Shown here: piece by piece, positions 22,801 to 34,184 of the stretch
Layout: every line of letters starts with the position of its first letter
How positions within the stretch are numbered: the stretch's first letter is position 1
Position numbers and translations under genes: made by a program
The notes under the pieces: model-generated
What the model was told of the DNA's origin: nothing
Seen by the model: the letters and a program-made list of their open reading frames with translations, nothing else
Database searches by the model: none
Origin: Mesostigma viride
Taxonomy: Eukaryota; Streptophyta; Mesostigmatophyceae; Mesostigmatales; Mesostigmataceae
Direction: 5' to 3'
Assembly (NCBI GenBank): GCA_009746045.1
Contig: RPFO01000065.1
Coordinates: 8,846,042 to 8,910,041 of the forward strand
DNA: 64,000 nucleotides

Positions 22801-23409
22801 AAAATTCGGTATTTTTATGCTAGCAAATGTCACCATGTTACCATGCTGCCGACTCCCAAAAAATTATTTGACCACATGCCACCATAAGATATCTGATTAG
22901 GCACCTTGGTGCCAAATTTGAGGCCAAACTAATCATTAGCCTATCCTAGAATAATTTTCAGGGTGGAAAAATGGCTTTTTGGAATGATGTGACTCTCGTG
23001 TTTTTCTGTGCATGGGCACTTGAGAGACTAACCATGCAAGGATCGGGCCCCCCACACGGCAATATCAGCCTTTGCTTTTGTTTACCCTCCCATATCTCTT
23101 TACAAACGCCAAAAAAACACAAAGGCAGGAGCATGCACGGTGACTCATCTGGAATTAACATGAAGAAGGGAAATCTTTTCGTTACAGGAAAGAGGTGTCA
23201 AGTATGACAATTGGAAGGCCCCCCCACTGGGAATCCACATGTTCCGAGTCCATTCAGCTGTGTTGTTAGCCACATCCTGCCCCGGGGAGATGCATCATGG
23301 ACCACCGCTATCGCGTAACGGGTGTTACGCAGTGAATATTGACTTACCTCAATATGCTCCGCGCTCTGGTTCTGTTTGATGTCTTAGCTCTCAGTGCATC
23401 TGAATCATC

Positions 23410-25500
23410 ATGAAACACCTTATGACTTTCTGGCATGCTCTTACCCTCCACAGAATACGGCAATCCAGTGGCATTGATTACCGGAAGTACACTGCTATTT
23501 CTCGGCAGTTCCCCTATCGTATCTCCTCACAGGCATGGCGGAAGCGTTGTCGCATCAACACGCGCCATAACCATCACTGCAAGGATGACCATACTCTACG
23601 TCGCCTCCGGCGCTTACAGCGCACGCATTTGTCGCTTACCAACTCCACTCGCCCACACCCCGTAAGCACCCGTCGCGTCATTTATGCCATTTACAACCGC
23701 AGGTACCCTCAGCGTATCTACGTTGGCCAGACGCAACGGGATGCCTGGACGCGTTTTCAGGAACATGTCCGAGCGGCACGCCGCCTTCATATTGGCCGCC
23801 CTGCCGCCAACGACGACACCCCCTACATGGCGCCATGGCCCAATACGGGTGGTGGGATTGGCGAGTCGTCCCCTTGGAACATGTCCCCGGCACCTTTACC
23901 GGCGCCGCTTTTCGCAAAGCCGCAGGGCATCGGGAAACGTTTTGGAAACGAATGTTACATGCATTTCTGCCCCACGGTTTTTGCATTGAAGGCAAGAGTT
24001 TCAAAGCTCGGTCTCGCCGCCGCCCGCCTCCCCTCCGTCCCCGCCCTCTTATGTTCATCCGTGCCTGGCGTCTGAAGCACAATCTCCACCCATATCGCCC
24101 CTATCCCCCCAGCGTCACCCCGGCCCCTCCACCTTCCACACATGTGTCCACCGATCCTTCCCTTTACTCCACCAGTCTCCGCTGCTTACGTCACATGTCT
24201 CGGCTTATGCAACGCGGCAACTTTCATGCATCCTATCTCGAAGCCTGCAGCTTGAAGAAGCTTACCAGCTTACACATTGCCGTCGGGTCGTGCTCCCCAG
24301 CTGATCTGCAAGTCCCCCGCTCCCATGCCACTAGTCTGCGAGGCCTTCTCTCACGTATCATTCGGCACCGTGTCAATGGGAATGCAGATGCACTGCGTCC
24401 GCGCCGTTTACTGATCTCACCTTTCATTCATGCTGCGATGGATGAGCTGTGTTTGCCACACATTCTGCATTTGCCGCAAGTGCAGGCTGCGATGCCGCTC
24501 GTGGTGCGCAACACTTTCGGCACTCCCATTGCCGCCTGGCATTACTCTCCCACCTTGGGACAAATGGTTTTCAGCAACGGGAAGGTCAGCCGCGATACAA
24601 CGCCCACCGAGCTGGCCACCATCTTGGCAGGGCCCTGCCCCTGCCAACAACAACGGTATTTCAAGTACCTTGATCCCACCTCACAGCACGTCATGACCGC
24701 TGACCTCAGCATCCTGCCGAGCCACACGCTTGTAGACCTTTTTGCCAAAGGCACCAAGTTTCGGCCGTGGGTCCAGCGCACGTGTGCCAAAGAGGTGAAT
24801 GCACTGCTCTCCACATCACTGCGCAAATTCTGCAATGCCATGTGCACGGACCTACAGCTTGCTCCCCTTGCCATGGAACCGTGGTTTCGCGCCGTCATTC
24901 ACGAATGCAATGCACGTCTCACCAGGCTTGATTACCGTCTCCAGCAGGTCCACCGCACCACCTGGCTCAACACCACAGATAAAGCACTTCTTGACCACTT
25001 CAAGCAGGACTTTATCATCACGTGTGTTGACAAGAGTGCCAACAACTTTGCTTTTATATGCAAGAAGCACTACCTGATTGCTACTTTGCAACACGAGTTG
25101 TTGGCGTCCAGCCCTACCTATGCTCAGCGTGCACAGTCCACCGCCAGTATCACTGCTGCTCATCGGGCTTTTCTGCACAGCCAAAACATTTTTGCTCGGG
25201 TGTTCCTGAAGCGGCAGCGACGCGCCACCACCACTACGTTCCCATATCTGTATCTCACTCTTAAGCTGCACAAAACTCCCGTTGCTTTGCGCACCATTGC
25301 TGCGTCGCATTCAGCCCCACTGATGCCTCTCTCGAAACTCATCTGCCATGCTTTGAATGCTCTTCTCCCCGAAGCCAATGCATTATGGGTGGAGGTGCTG
25401 TCGAATGCCGGGTATGAATGCGCTGGTAGTTGGATCGTCATAGACTCAGCCCAAGTATACGCCTACGCCTTGCCGCCCTTAGCCGTTCTAAGACAGCAGC
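23410..25500 (+). mobile_element. Penelope-like element, 5' half: GIY-YIG endonuclease and RT N-terminus (frameshifted)
   Basis: Encodes an N-terminal GIY-YIG nuclease (VIYAIYNRRYPQRIYVGQT near 23677, RFQEHVRAA, then after a frameshift near 23840 WDWRVVPLEHVP, REtFW-type glutamate and GFCIEGKS). A long linker carries CPCQQQR, and the Penelope-type core signature is present (GTKFRPW; FPYLYLTLKLHKTP; LRTIAASHSAP). The nuclease lies before the RT, the permuted order reported for the Chlamys group of green algae and protists, whereas canonical Penelope carries it at the C-terminus. At least one more frameshift lies near 25440. The element is interrupted at 25500 by a family A retroelement and resumes at 27469. 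Confidence 0.85.
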
Positions 25501-25512
25501 AGAGAAACGTAT
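25501..25512. other. Target-site duplication, left copy
   Basis: agagaaacgtat, repeated exactly at 27457-27468. It flanks the family A element inserted in the Penelope-like element. Confidence 0.92.
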
Positions 25513-27456
25513 TAATTAATTAATTAAACTCGTGCTCCCGTTGGGGAGTCACGGAGCACCGAAGTGCTTTTAATCCCTGTGTGTGCACTACAGGAGAAAG
25601 GGCAGAGACCCCCAGTCTCCTTCATGCCAAAGGCATGCCACAGCTGCAATCGGGCGCGGCTAGCGAAAAGGACAGGCTAACGATCCGGCAAACTGTGGGT
25701 GCAATAAGACCCATGTGAGCATATCATAGCAAGGAGCGTGGGCAAGTAATCTGAACATAGCCAGGGCGTAGCATGGCTGTACTAGGACTAGGCTAAGGCT
25801 ATGGCTGGTTGTGTACCGTGCGTTGGCGGCACGTGACTAGGTGTGTTGGCACAGCTAGGCATGGCTGCCTTAGCGGCAGTGACGCCAATGGTTACAAGCT
25901 AGGGCTATTGCTATTCTAGCCCGCTGGGGGCGTCCACATCTTGTGGTTGATCATCAGGTCCCCGCCCCTCCAGTACACCTTGGGCTTCTGGGGGTCCTGC
26001 TTATGGCGGAGGTATTCCGGCCACAGGTCGCGTCGCTGCTGTTGCTGAGCGGGGGTGAGGTCGTCATCCAGCGTCCAGGTGAGGTCGTGCAACCGCTTGC
26101 GACGAGAGAGGAACCGCTGCTTATCCTCAGGGGAGGGGAAGGTGAGTAGGACTGGTGGGGGGGCCGCCTTGTCCCGTGAGTGGGGAAGGCGGTGGCACCC
26201 ACGCAGTTCTACCTCACCTACCAGGCCCATGAGGGTAAGAAGCTGGTTCTTGAGCTCGTCAGCAAGAGAGGTTGACGTCTCACCTGGCTTCTGGGGAAGC
26301 GACGTAGCACCACTCGGCACTCGCGGCGAGCGCGATCGGTGACCTCCCGTTGCTGGGCCTGGCGGTGGTCCTCCAGCTCCTGGAGCTTTGTGGCGATGGC
26401 GTCGGTGGTGGAGGCGGTCGCTGACCGCAGCAGGTCCGCGTAGGAGAGCGGCGGGAGGTCGCCAGCATCCTGCCGGGGTGGCTGGGATGCAATGGTGGCC
26501 GTCTGCTCCGCTATCTTGGGGACCTGTGTGGCCAGGGCCTCGGTGTGGGCGGTGATGGCCTCAAGCTTCTTCAGGAGCACGCCACACTTGCCCTCCACCT
26601 GGTTAAGGCGAGAGACAAGTGCAGCATGCGTTTCCGAAGCCTGCGCCGTGGTGTGTAGCGCCGTGAACTGGGGTTGTAGCTTGTGGACGACCTTGGTTTC
26701 CACGTTGGAGACCCGGGCCTCGACCGTGTTGAGCGTGGTGTTCAGCGATGTCAGCTGCTCGGCCAGCGGCCAGGTCACGTGCTCCTCCAGCACTGCGCGG
26801 ATGTCATCCTTGCCGAGGGAGGAAGCCGATGGCGCTGCCGGCTGTGCGGGGGCTGGGGTGCGGAGCGTTCTGGTGATGTCGCCGAGGCGGATCTGGAATT
26901 GGCTGGTCAGGATAATCAGGCGTTGTTGTACTTCGTTCAAAGCATAGAGCCAGGACATGTCTCCATTGTAGTCGATAGCCGCCCCCTTCCTGGGCACGAA
27001 GAGCTTCCGCTCCTGTTCGAGGAACTGGAGAACCTCAATGCATTCCTGCGGCGACAACTCTTGCCACTCGGTGAGGGAGAATCGTCGGTCGCCGGGGAGG
27101 AACTCGCTCCATTTTCGATCGTGGCAGGGTTTCTTGGGCTCAGGCGAGGCGCTTGGCGAGGGTTTGGCGGGTAAGCCTGTCGGCTGAACAATGGCGAGGG
27201 CGAGAGGGTTGGGCTGGGCGCCGGGAAGCTGTGCCAGCTCCTTTTCCCGCCCTCGTTTTGCTTTGGGAGTCGTCATAGCTGGTCACGTGCGTAACTTTGT
27301 CTATACTGCGTGGCAGCCGTAACCGTTTATACTGGCAAGTGCGTCTTAGAAAGGCGCATCGAATGCAAGTGGTCTGACCGAATTTGGGGCTCAGACGCAA
27401 AAGATCTGAACTCCGCCGTCAGCCATACCGCCGTCAGCCATTTTCGTTCAACTTGT
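25513..27456 (-). mobile_element. Family A ORF1-only retroelement, full length (1944 bp)
   Basis: A complete minus-oriented insertion with a 12-bp target duplication on each side. Its 3' end (left) has a TTAA-repeat tail, then the gagcacgag terminus and about 400 bp of 3' UTR. One ORF follows. The 5' UTR at the right carries two copies of GGCTGACGGCGG and the blocks CTGAGCCCCAAATTC and CTTTCTAAGACGCAC, which are also present in the 37.7-kb element. There is no reverse transcriptase and no space for one, so it must be moved in trans. It has few decay insertions, so it is younger than its neighbours. Confidence 0.9.
25917..27276 (-). pseudogene. L1-ORF1p-like protein, single-base frameshift
   Basis: Starts at ATG 27276 (MTTPKAKRGREKELAQ). 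It has a basic, Pro-rich N-terminus and a small conserved domain (SLTEWQELSPQECIEVLQFL). A long heptad-type region follows (about residues 140-260; VEARVSNVETKV, SRLNQVEGKC). Next come the SYADLLRSAT motif, CRVVLRRFP, PPVLLTF and the C-terminal WTLDDDLTPAQQQQRRDLWP, then VYWRGGDLMINHKMW. This order (coiled coil, RRM-like domain, C-terminal domain) is that of L1 ORF1p, an RNA-binding trimeric chaperone. A missing base near 26298, compared with copies at 14.7 and 49.0 kb, shifts the frame before the last 130 residues. It could be decay or a base-call error. Confidence 0.85.
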
Positions 27457-27468
27457 AGAGAAACGTAT
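27457..27468. other. Target-site duplication, right copy
   Basis: agagaaacgtat, identical to 25501-25512. Confidence 0.92.
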
Positions 27469-28680
27469 ACCTATGCCCATAGCCACCTATGATTTCACCA
27501 CTCTATATACCACATTTGCACTAGATTTGCACTAGATTTGCACGATTTGAAAGCTCGTTTAGATAGCCTCCTTACTCGTCTGTATGCACGTAGGCCTCAC
27601 GGGCGCAACCACCTGCACGTGCATGTTTCTCAGACCAAGCCCACGGCAACGTGGCTCGATCTCAGTCAGGGATCGCGGCAGGTGCTATCGTGCGGGATGG
27701 TTATAATTATATTATCACGAAGGCTGACCTTGTTCATTGGATCTCTTATCTTGTTGATAACACCTTCATCTGTTTTGCGGGCAATGTATACCAACAAGCT
27801 ATCGGCATCCCTATGGGCACTAACTGTGCCGGGCTCCTTGCAAACCTCTATCTATACACTTATGATCGAGCTTGCATTCATGGAGAATCTCATTGCCTCA
27901 AACGATGATGTTCTCATCAGGCGTTTTATCCATACATGTCGATACATTGATGATGTCATCGCTTTCGACAACCCTGATTTCGCAACCCATTTGTATATCA
28001 CCGCTGGTCTGCCTGGCATCTACCCGCAAGCGTCCCTCACATTAAAGCTCACGTCGGAGGATACTCATTGCAATTACCTCGATCTTAACATTACCCATAA
28101 CAAGAAGGGCTGGCGTACGGCTGTCTATGATAAGCGCAAGGATCCTAAATACCAGCCAATTCCTTTTATTCGTTACCCCGATATTCACAGTCTCCTTTCC
28201 CACACAGCAAAATATGGTGTTGTTCTTTCTCAGTTACATCGTTTTTCCCGTCTTTGTTCTTATCGTGTTGATTTCATCACGACTCTTGTTGAACTCTTGC
28301 AGCGTTTATTGGTCAAAGACTATGACCGACACATCAGTTATGCTCCGTCAAGTCCGATGTTTTTTGCAACGTCACCCACATCTGTTCGGTGCTGCCCCTT
28401 GGCACAAGCTCTACAAACAGGTCGTGGACCGGCTGGATCGCATAGTATCTCCGCACATCTGAACCCTGTGATGCCAGATCTCCTTTGCGGCCGTTCCGAG
28501 CTTGGCACTGGATTCGTTGTCCACATCGTCGCGTCGCTGCAGCAACACGATGTTTTCTGGCATACGCGGGCTTTTGGTTCCCGCCGCACATTTGAAAGTG
28601 CTGGACATCCTCCGGCTTTTTGCCTTTGCACCGTGTGCAGTTCTTGGACGTTTGGAATCATGGCATGGCTAACGTGATGA
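27469..28680 (+). mobile_element. Penelope-like element, 3' half: reverse transcriptase core (frameshifted)
   Basis: Continues the element broken at 25500. RT motif A is YDFTTLYTT (27488 on), with the aspartate present. Next come QAIGIPMGTNCAGLLANLYL (27796 on) and the catalytic YIDDVI (near 27940), then the LTSEDTHCNYLDLNI strand and a long thumb-like tail. The pieces lie in different frames, with shifts near 27640, 27880 and 28330, so the copy is dead. A triple cactagatttg repeat sits at 27513-27543. There is no C-terminal nuclease. The 3' boundary is near 28680, where ORF1-derived sequence begins. Confidence 0.82.
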
Positions 28681-29575
28681 CTGACTAGCTAGACCTTTTC
28701 AGTGGTTTTCCATTTGCGGGTATTTCCTCGTAAATGGTGGGAGAGCGATCGCAGCAATGGTGCTCACCACTAGACACTCCCGGCCAGTTAGGCTCGAAAC
28801 ACACGCCCTGATCAAGCATGCTGTTTCCGGCCCCACCGTCTAGGTCATCTAGTCGCTCCACACGTAAGCCAGCCATAATTTCAATGCACAAGGATACACA
28901 TTTCCATCACCATTCATCTTCATCATCCTGAACGACTCGAAAACGCGGAAAAGATAACGGCAGGCTCGAGCTACCATGGTCCGGATTCTCCCGATTTCTG
29001 GCCTGCGCTGGTTGTCTCTTTGATGTTATGGCATCCGTGGTTGAGGTGGTCGCTGACCGCGCAGTAGGATCCGCGTAGGATTGAGTGCTGCGAGAGGCTG
29101 CCATCTGCTGGCCGGGTGGGCTGGGTAGAGATATGGTGGCCATCTGCGCTGGGACAATCGCTTGAGAGCTGGGATCGCCCGTGCGTGGCCGGCCAGGGCC
29201 TCGGTTTGCATGGGCGGTGATGGCGTCGAGCTTCTTGACGAGCAGCTAGGCCGCACTTGCCCTCCACCTGCATGATTTAGGCGGGAAATTAAGTGCGGCA
29301 TGCATGCGCGCCTCAGAAGCCTGCGCCGCCGTCGTCAGCGCCGTGAGCTGGGGTTGACGCTTAATTGTGGGCGACCTCAGTTGGTTTCGATCCGCATAAT
29401 TTGGAGACCTGGGCCTCCACTGTGTGGAGCGAGGTGGTCAGCGAGGTCAGCTACTCGGCCAGCAACCAGGTCATGTGCTCGATCCTCCAGCACTGCGCGG
29501 ATGTCATCCTTGCTGAGGGAGGGAGCGGCCGGTGTGGCTGCTGGCGCGCGGGGGCTGGGTTGCGTAGCACAGCAC
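28681..29575 (-). mobile_element. Decayed ORF1-only element containing repeat D
   Basis: The minus strand shows ORF1 coiled-coil coding from about 29030 to 29575 in the same order as the 26.4-26.85 kb copy. It is peppered with insertions (GATC near 29482, AATT near 29363, CATG near 29272 and 29303). The 234-bp repeat D replaces the C-terminal part. No open frame spans it. Confidence 0.7.
28791..29024. repeat. 234-bp repeat D, copy 2
   Basis: Appears identical to 18826-19059. It is much better preserved than the ORF1 sequence around it. Confidence 0.85.
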
Positions 29576-30138
29576 ATATCACTACAATACGCTTCCGCGG
29601 ACACCTTTTTCAGCGGGGAAAGTGCCCCCGGGCTTCCGGGGCAAATTCAGCAAGCGCTGCGGAACTTAGATACTAAAATTTCGTTTTTGGTTCGTACCGT
29701 ACAGCCAATCATTTTGCGCCCGGATCAAATTGTGATCTGGGCACTGAACACAAAAATTTCAGCGGAACGTACGAAAAACCAACGCAACTACAGAAAATTT
29801 TCAGTGACGAAACTGTAGTACCGTGTACCAAGCAAAGTATAGTAGGACTTCGCTAAAATCACGTTCGGAATTTTTCCCCGCAAGATTCCCCCGCAAGATT
29901 CCCCCGCACGATTCCCCCCGCTAGGTTCAGGCTCCAGTCGATGCTCGCCAAATGGCGCAAAAAAAGAAACATATGTTAAAATCAACGGTGCAAATCCTCG
30001 TTACCGCTCGGGTAACATTCTCACTCATTTCGCGTCTCCTACGAACCGTATTGTAGTGATCATTTATATACTAAATCTTACTTTTTCTTCTTAATACCCC
30101 TTCATGTGTGTGTTACGGTCTTTTTCATTCCCTTCCGT

Positions 30139-30170
<32 letters not shown>

Positions 30171-30264
30171 TTATATTAAACCTTTTCAAATGGTTCAATG
30201 CATGTTACCTTCTGTCGATCCCTCCATGCACGTCTTCGACTACACATAGCCACGCGGCTCCCGC
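29576..30264. other. No gene recognised
   Basis: AT-rich intergenic sequence. It holds a tripled 'gattccccc(cgca)' motif near 29880-29920 and a C homopolymer of about 31 bases ending near 30170. Confidence 0.5.
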
Positions 30265-30345
30265 GGTCTTCGCGTCTTTCCTCTCAGACGACTACCCTAG
30301 TCCTTCCGATCCACGACGTTGGATCGCCATGCGTCCAGGAATAGA
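30265..30345. repeat. Dispersed repeat, second copy
   Basis: Matches 16121-16215. This version lacks the extra palindromic insertions. Confidence 0.6.
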
Positions 30346-31436
30346 ACTTTAATTTGTCTCAATTAATATCGACGAGCTGCTTCTAATATTGATCAAATTA
30401 ACTGCATGATTTTGAACAATGTAAGCAAGTGCTATACTGGATTTGTACATTTCCGGAATAGCTACGTCGTTTTGCTTGGTAGACCAGCAATGAACTACAC
30501 CGATCAGTCGCTGGCAGACCTCATGGTCCCATGCCCAGTTTGAACACCGCATTTCCTCCCTTTCTCTAGCCTGGACTGCCATGCAGGACAAGAGATGGCA
30601 GACTATTGTCCAGGCTCACACACCAGCCCATGAGGGCAGCCCCCCCCCCCCCCAGGAGGAAGGGGCGCTTTACTGAGTGGAGTAGCTAGGATTTTTGTAG
30701 CTTAGATTAGAGTAAGCTTAGTTAGTTTTTTGCGGCTCTGTCCCCCCCCCACCCATCAGCCATGGAATACGTGCTACATGATCTCCCAACGGAGTCATGA
30801 ACATTATAATAAGATTCATTAATTTTTTTTGCTGGGCCATAACCATCTGCAGGCCATCGCGCAAGAAATCCAACACTAAACGTTTTGGCATCTGAGCGTA
30901 TGCATGCATGCGTACTGCAGGGTGTGCCGGTGCGAGCGTCCACCATACTGCTGAGGGATTTTGGCAATAGCTGCTAACACGACCACCACATAGGAGAGGC
31001 AAGTCTCTTGGCTGGACGGCCACGGGCGCTGGTCATGCCGTATCATTTGAAAGACATGATAGCCGCGCCAATGGCTGCTGGACAAGATGATGCCCCAAAC
31101 ACATGCATACATGCATGTCCAACCGCATTCAAGACTCTGCTGCATGGCACACAAAGGCTCAGGGTGACATTTTCGCCCAACATGGTGCATATTGAGGCTG
31201 GCCGCACATTTTGCCGCAGCATCTACAATGTGGCCCAAAGTGCCTAGCCGCAGCGGTCTTTTGCGAAATTCTCCTTCTAATCGGTTCTGCTACCGCCCCT
31301 GGCAGGATGCACCCAGGTGGCTCCCCGTACCTGCATGGCAGCGACCGCTTGTCATTTGGCGAAGCGATAGCAAGTGAGAAATTTCAGGCGAGTTGCTTCA
31401 CAGAAACATGAAAAAGGACATTGCATGGGTCCACGA
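30346..31436. other. No gene recognised
   Basis: Short frames on both strands, none with a familiar domain. It includes C runs at about 30640 and 30743 and lies downstream of the glycosyltransferase-like gene. Confidence 0.45.
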
Positions 31437-32044
31437 TCAAGTCAGGTGCCTGATGCCCAAGCTCGCTGGGGTCGCATGCTCGTGCTGAGCTGAAACGCCC
31501 CCCCGCGGCTTAATCTTGCGCGCCTGGGTTCCTGACACTGCGCGCGCGGGCAATGTCGCCACCCGGTGTGGCACAATCCGCGATGGTGCTGGTGACGCCA
31601 GTCGCTGGTCGATCAACGTGATGTTCAGACCCTCCACGAACTGGAACTTGACCCTCTTGTCCAGCACGCCGCCCAGGTACTCGGCCAGGGCCCCCCGCAC
31701 GCCCCTTCGCTGCACCCCTGCCAGCCTTGCGACATTCCGCTGACTGCTGGCATTGTCAACGTACAAGGTGAGCGTGACGAAGTAGTCGAGCCACGTGCCG
31801 CCCCGCTTCAAGTTTCCCACAAACGGGGCCGGCACCCCGCGGCGTGAGAAGAGCACGTCCACGTGGCAGGGGTCGGGGAACCCAAACAGGGACGCCAGAG
31901 GCTCTTGCAGGGGGGCCGCGTTCAGGTGCACGCCCATGAGGGTTCCGAGCTCGGGACCTCGCACAACAAGATGGGCCTCGATGTCCACCGCAAGGGGCTT
32001 GGGGCAGCGGCGGCCCCCGTGTGTCAGGATGGCGGAGCAGGCGC
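31437..32044 (-). CDS. Candidate second exon of the fucosyltransferase-like gene
   Basis: An open minus-strand segment of about 200 codons from a possible acceptor (gccacgcag at 32045) to TGA 31437-31439. Its 2-nt start phase exactly complements the 1-nt overhang of the exon ending at 34185, so the two can join in frame. Recognisable text includes CPKPLAVDIEAHLVVRGPEL, GFPDPCHVDVLFSRRGVPAP, TWLDYFVTLTLYVDNAS and FVEGLNITLIDQRLAS. The antisense frames are also open because of high GC. No domain is recognised. It may instead belong to a separate gene. Confidence 0.4.
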
Positions 32045-32585
32045 CTGCGTGGCCGGCATCATAATAACAATTTCCGTGCACGGCCGCACGTTGACAGTGG
32101 GATAGATGAAGAGCAGTGGGGAAGAGGAACACCCAGTTATAGTGTACGCAGAGCTGGCGAGGGGGGGTGAGAAGGTGCAATGAAGAGACAGACTGCAGAC
32201 ATGCCGCGGCCACATCCCCCTCCAAAAGTGGAGCAAGACCGGAACCCGACCGCCGATCCTGTCCAATGGAATGCCAGGATAGGAATTCATTCGTGAGGGT
32301 GGCGATCCTCTAATTGGGAAATTCTTTCGCGAGTACAAGGATTGTGGAATGAGACCTCCACAGGATACTTTACACATGGGGCGGAAGACGGCGCAGTGGC
32401 CTGTGGGCCAGGACATAAGCCTTGGAATCGGGAGTTTAACTTTCCTCACAACGTCCCACAATGCATAATTACATAATGACATGATGACAAAATGACCTAA
32501 TTAATAGAAATAATAATCGCAAAATGATACAAAATGGCATGATGGCATAATAACATGGTAGTAATGACTTGATGACATAATTGCA

Positions 32586-33172
32586 CGATTGCTCACTCGC
32601 CCACTCGCCCGCTCGCCCACTCGCCCACGCTGGCGCACTCGCGCACTCGCGCACTCGCGCACTCGCGCACTCGCGCACTCGCGCACTGGCCCACTGGCCC
32701 ACTGGCCCACTGGCCCACTGGCCCACTGGCCCACTGGCCCCCTGGCCCCCTGGCCCACTAGCCCCCTGGCCCCCTGGCCCACTGGCCCCCTGGCCCCCTG
32801 GCCCCCTGGCCCACTAGCCCCCTGGCCCCCTGGCCCCCTGGCCCCCTGGCCCCCTGGCCCCCTGGCCCACTGGCCCCCTGGCCCCCTGGCCCACCGGCCC
32901 ACCGGCCCACTGGCCAACTGGCCCACTCGCCCAATGACATAATGACGTAAAGACGTAATGACGTAATGACGTAATGACGTAATGACGTAATGACGTAATG
33001 ACGTAATGACGTAATGACGTAATGACGTAATGACGTAATGACGTAATGACGTAATGACGTAATGACGTAATGACGTAATGACGTAATGACGTAATGACGT
33101 AATGACGTAATGACGTAATGACGTAATGACGTAATGACGTAATGACGTAATGACGTAATGACGTAATGACAT
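32586..33172. repeat. Compound octamer array, about 590 bp
   Basis: Successive blocks all keep an 8-bp period while the unit changes: actcgccc/gctcgccc (32590-32628), gcgcactc (32636-32685), cactggcc and ccctggcc (32686-32930), then about 29 copies of gacgtaat (32940-33170). It lies in the putative intron of the fucosyltransferase-like gene. Long frames such as VITSLRHY repeats are artefacts. Confidence 0.95.
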
Positions 33173-33439
33173 CCCATGACAACAGAGTTCAGCCACTCAG
33201 GGACATGACCAGTGATGGCAACTTGGAAAAAACTCTCATCCGGTAGTTGCGTGACAGGATGATAGGCTGGGTTTGAGTGACCGTGGCAGCCACGGGATGG
33301 ACCGCTGCATGAGCTAACATGTGCTCCCAAGTTCACAACCAGCAAAACCAAAGACAGCTGTCCAGGTGGCTCGGCCCCAGCGGCAGTGCCGCAGAGCAGG
33401 GTGACCCTAGGAACTTGTGAATGGATGCGCATGCGAATA

Positions 33440-33595
33440 ATCTACGGACATGCGAGAACAACGACTCACATGCGAAAAAATAAAATCTGCGCATATGCGA
33501 GAAAATCGACGCACATGCGAACAAACTTTCAACTATCAATTTATGTTTTTGATTGAAGTGACGCACTTGCGAAAAAATCGACGCACATGCCTTAG
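33440..33595. repeat. Degenerate repeat around cgcacatgcgaaaaaatcga
   Basis: About six spaced copies of (c/t)gcacatgcga(g/a)aaaa. It is intronic or intergenic with no coding sense. Confidence 0.75.
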
Positions 33596-33894
33596 GGTGG
33601 CGGTGGGGGATTCAGTGAAGACAACAAAAAACGTACAAACCCACAGAAAAGCATTCAGAGCAAAGAACAATTAAGATCCTTGACTGGGTGGTCCAAACCG
33701 CCTCAGGGTTCAGGGAAGCAACAAAAAATACTAAGCTACCGAAAATGCCCCATGCACCGGGACGTATCCCATAAACGCCCATGCAGTGACCAGAACCGGC
33801 CCTGGTTACTGGGTCGATTACATGAATGGGGCCCCGATCCGCTCACTCGGGCAATTACGGGGTAAACAATTGCTGTCTACTTTGGGGGACCAGA

Positions 33895-34160
33895 CTGGGG
33901 CGTGGGTTGTGGGGGAAGAGACGGCTGGGGGGTTCGAGTGGGGGCAAGAGAGCGTGGCGGTTGGGGGGTAGGAGAAGAGGCAGTTGGGGGTTTGGAAATG
34001 GGGGCAAGAGAGTGCGGTGGTTGGGGGGTCCAGGACAAGAGGTGGGGGGGGTTGGAAATGGGGGTGGGAGACTGTGTGGGTTGGAGGGTGGGAAGAGGCA
34101 CTCACAGAAAAGATTGTCAGCGTTTAAGACGGGGGGGGGGGGGGGGGGGGGGGGGGTTTG
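33895..34160. repeat. G-rich minisatellite and G homopolymer
   Basis: Repeats of ggttgggggt with gggggcaagagag, followed by a G run of about 26 bases at 34131-34156. It begins just past the exon end at 34185 and includes a second copy of the splice donor near 34102. Confidence 0.85.
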
Positions 34161-34184
34161 ATGAGGGGGGGAAAAGGCACTCAC

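Noticed and set aside
31437-32225. Pherophorin-type wall protein
   Set aside because: The expected cysteine spacing and Pro-rich rod are absent.
32501-33196. 231-aa minus-strand frame with VITSLRHY repeats
   Set aside because: Octamer array; three octamers make a stop-free 24-bp unit.
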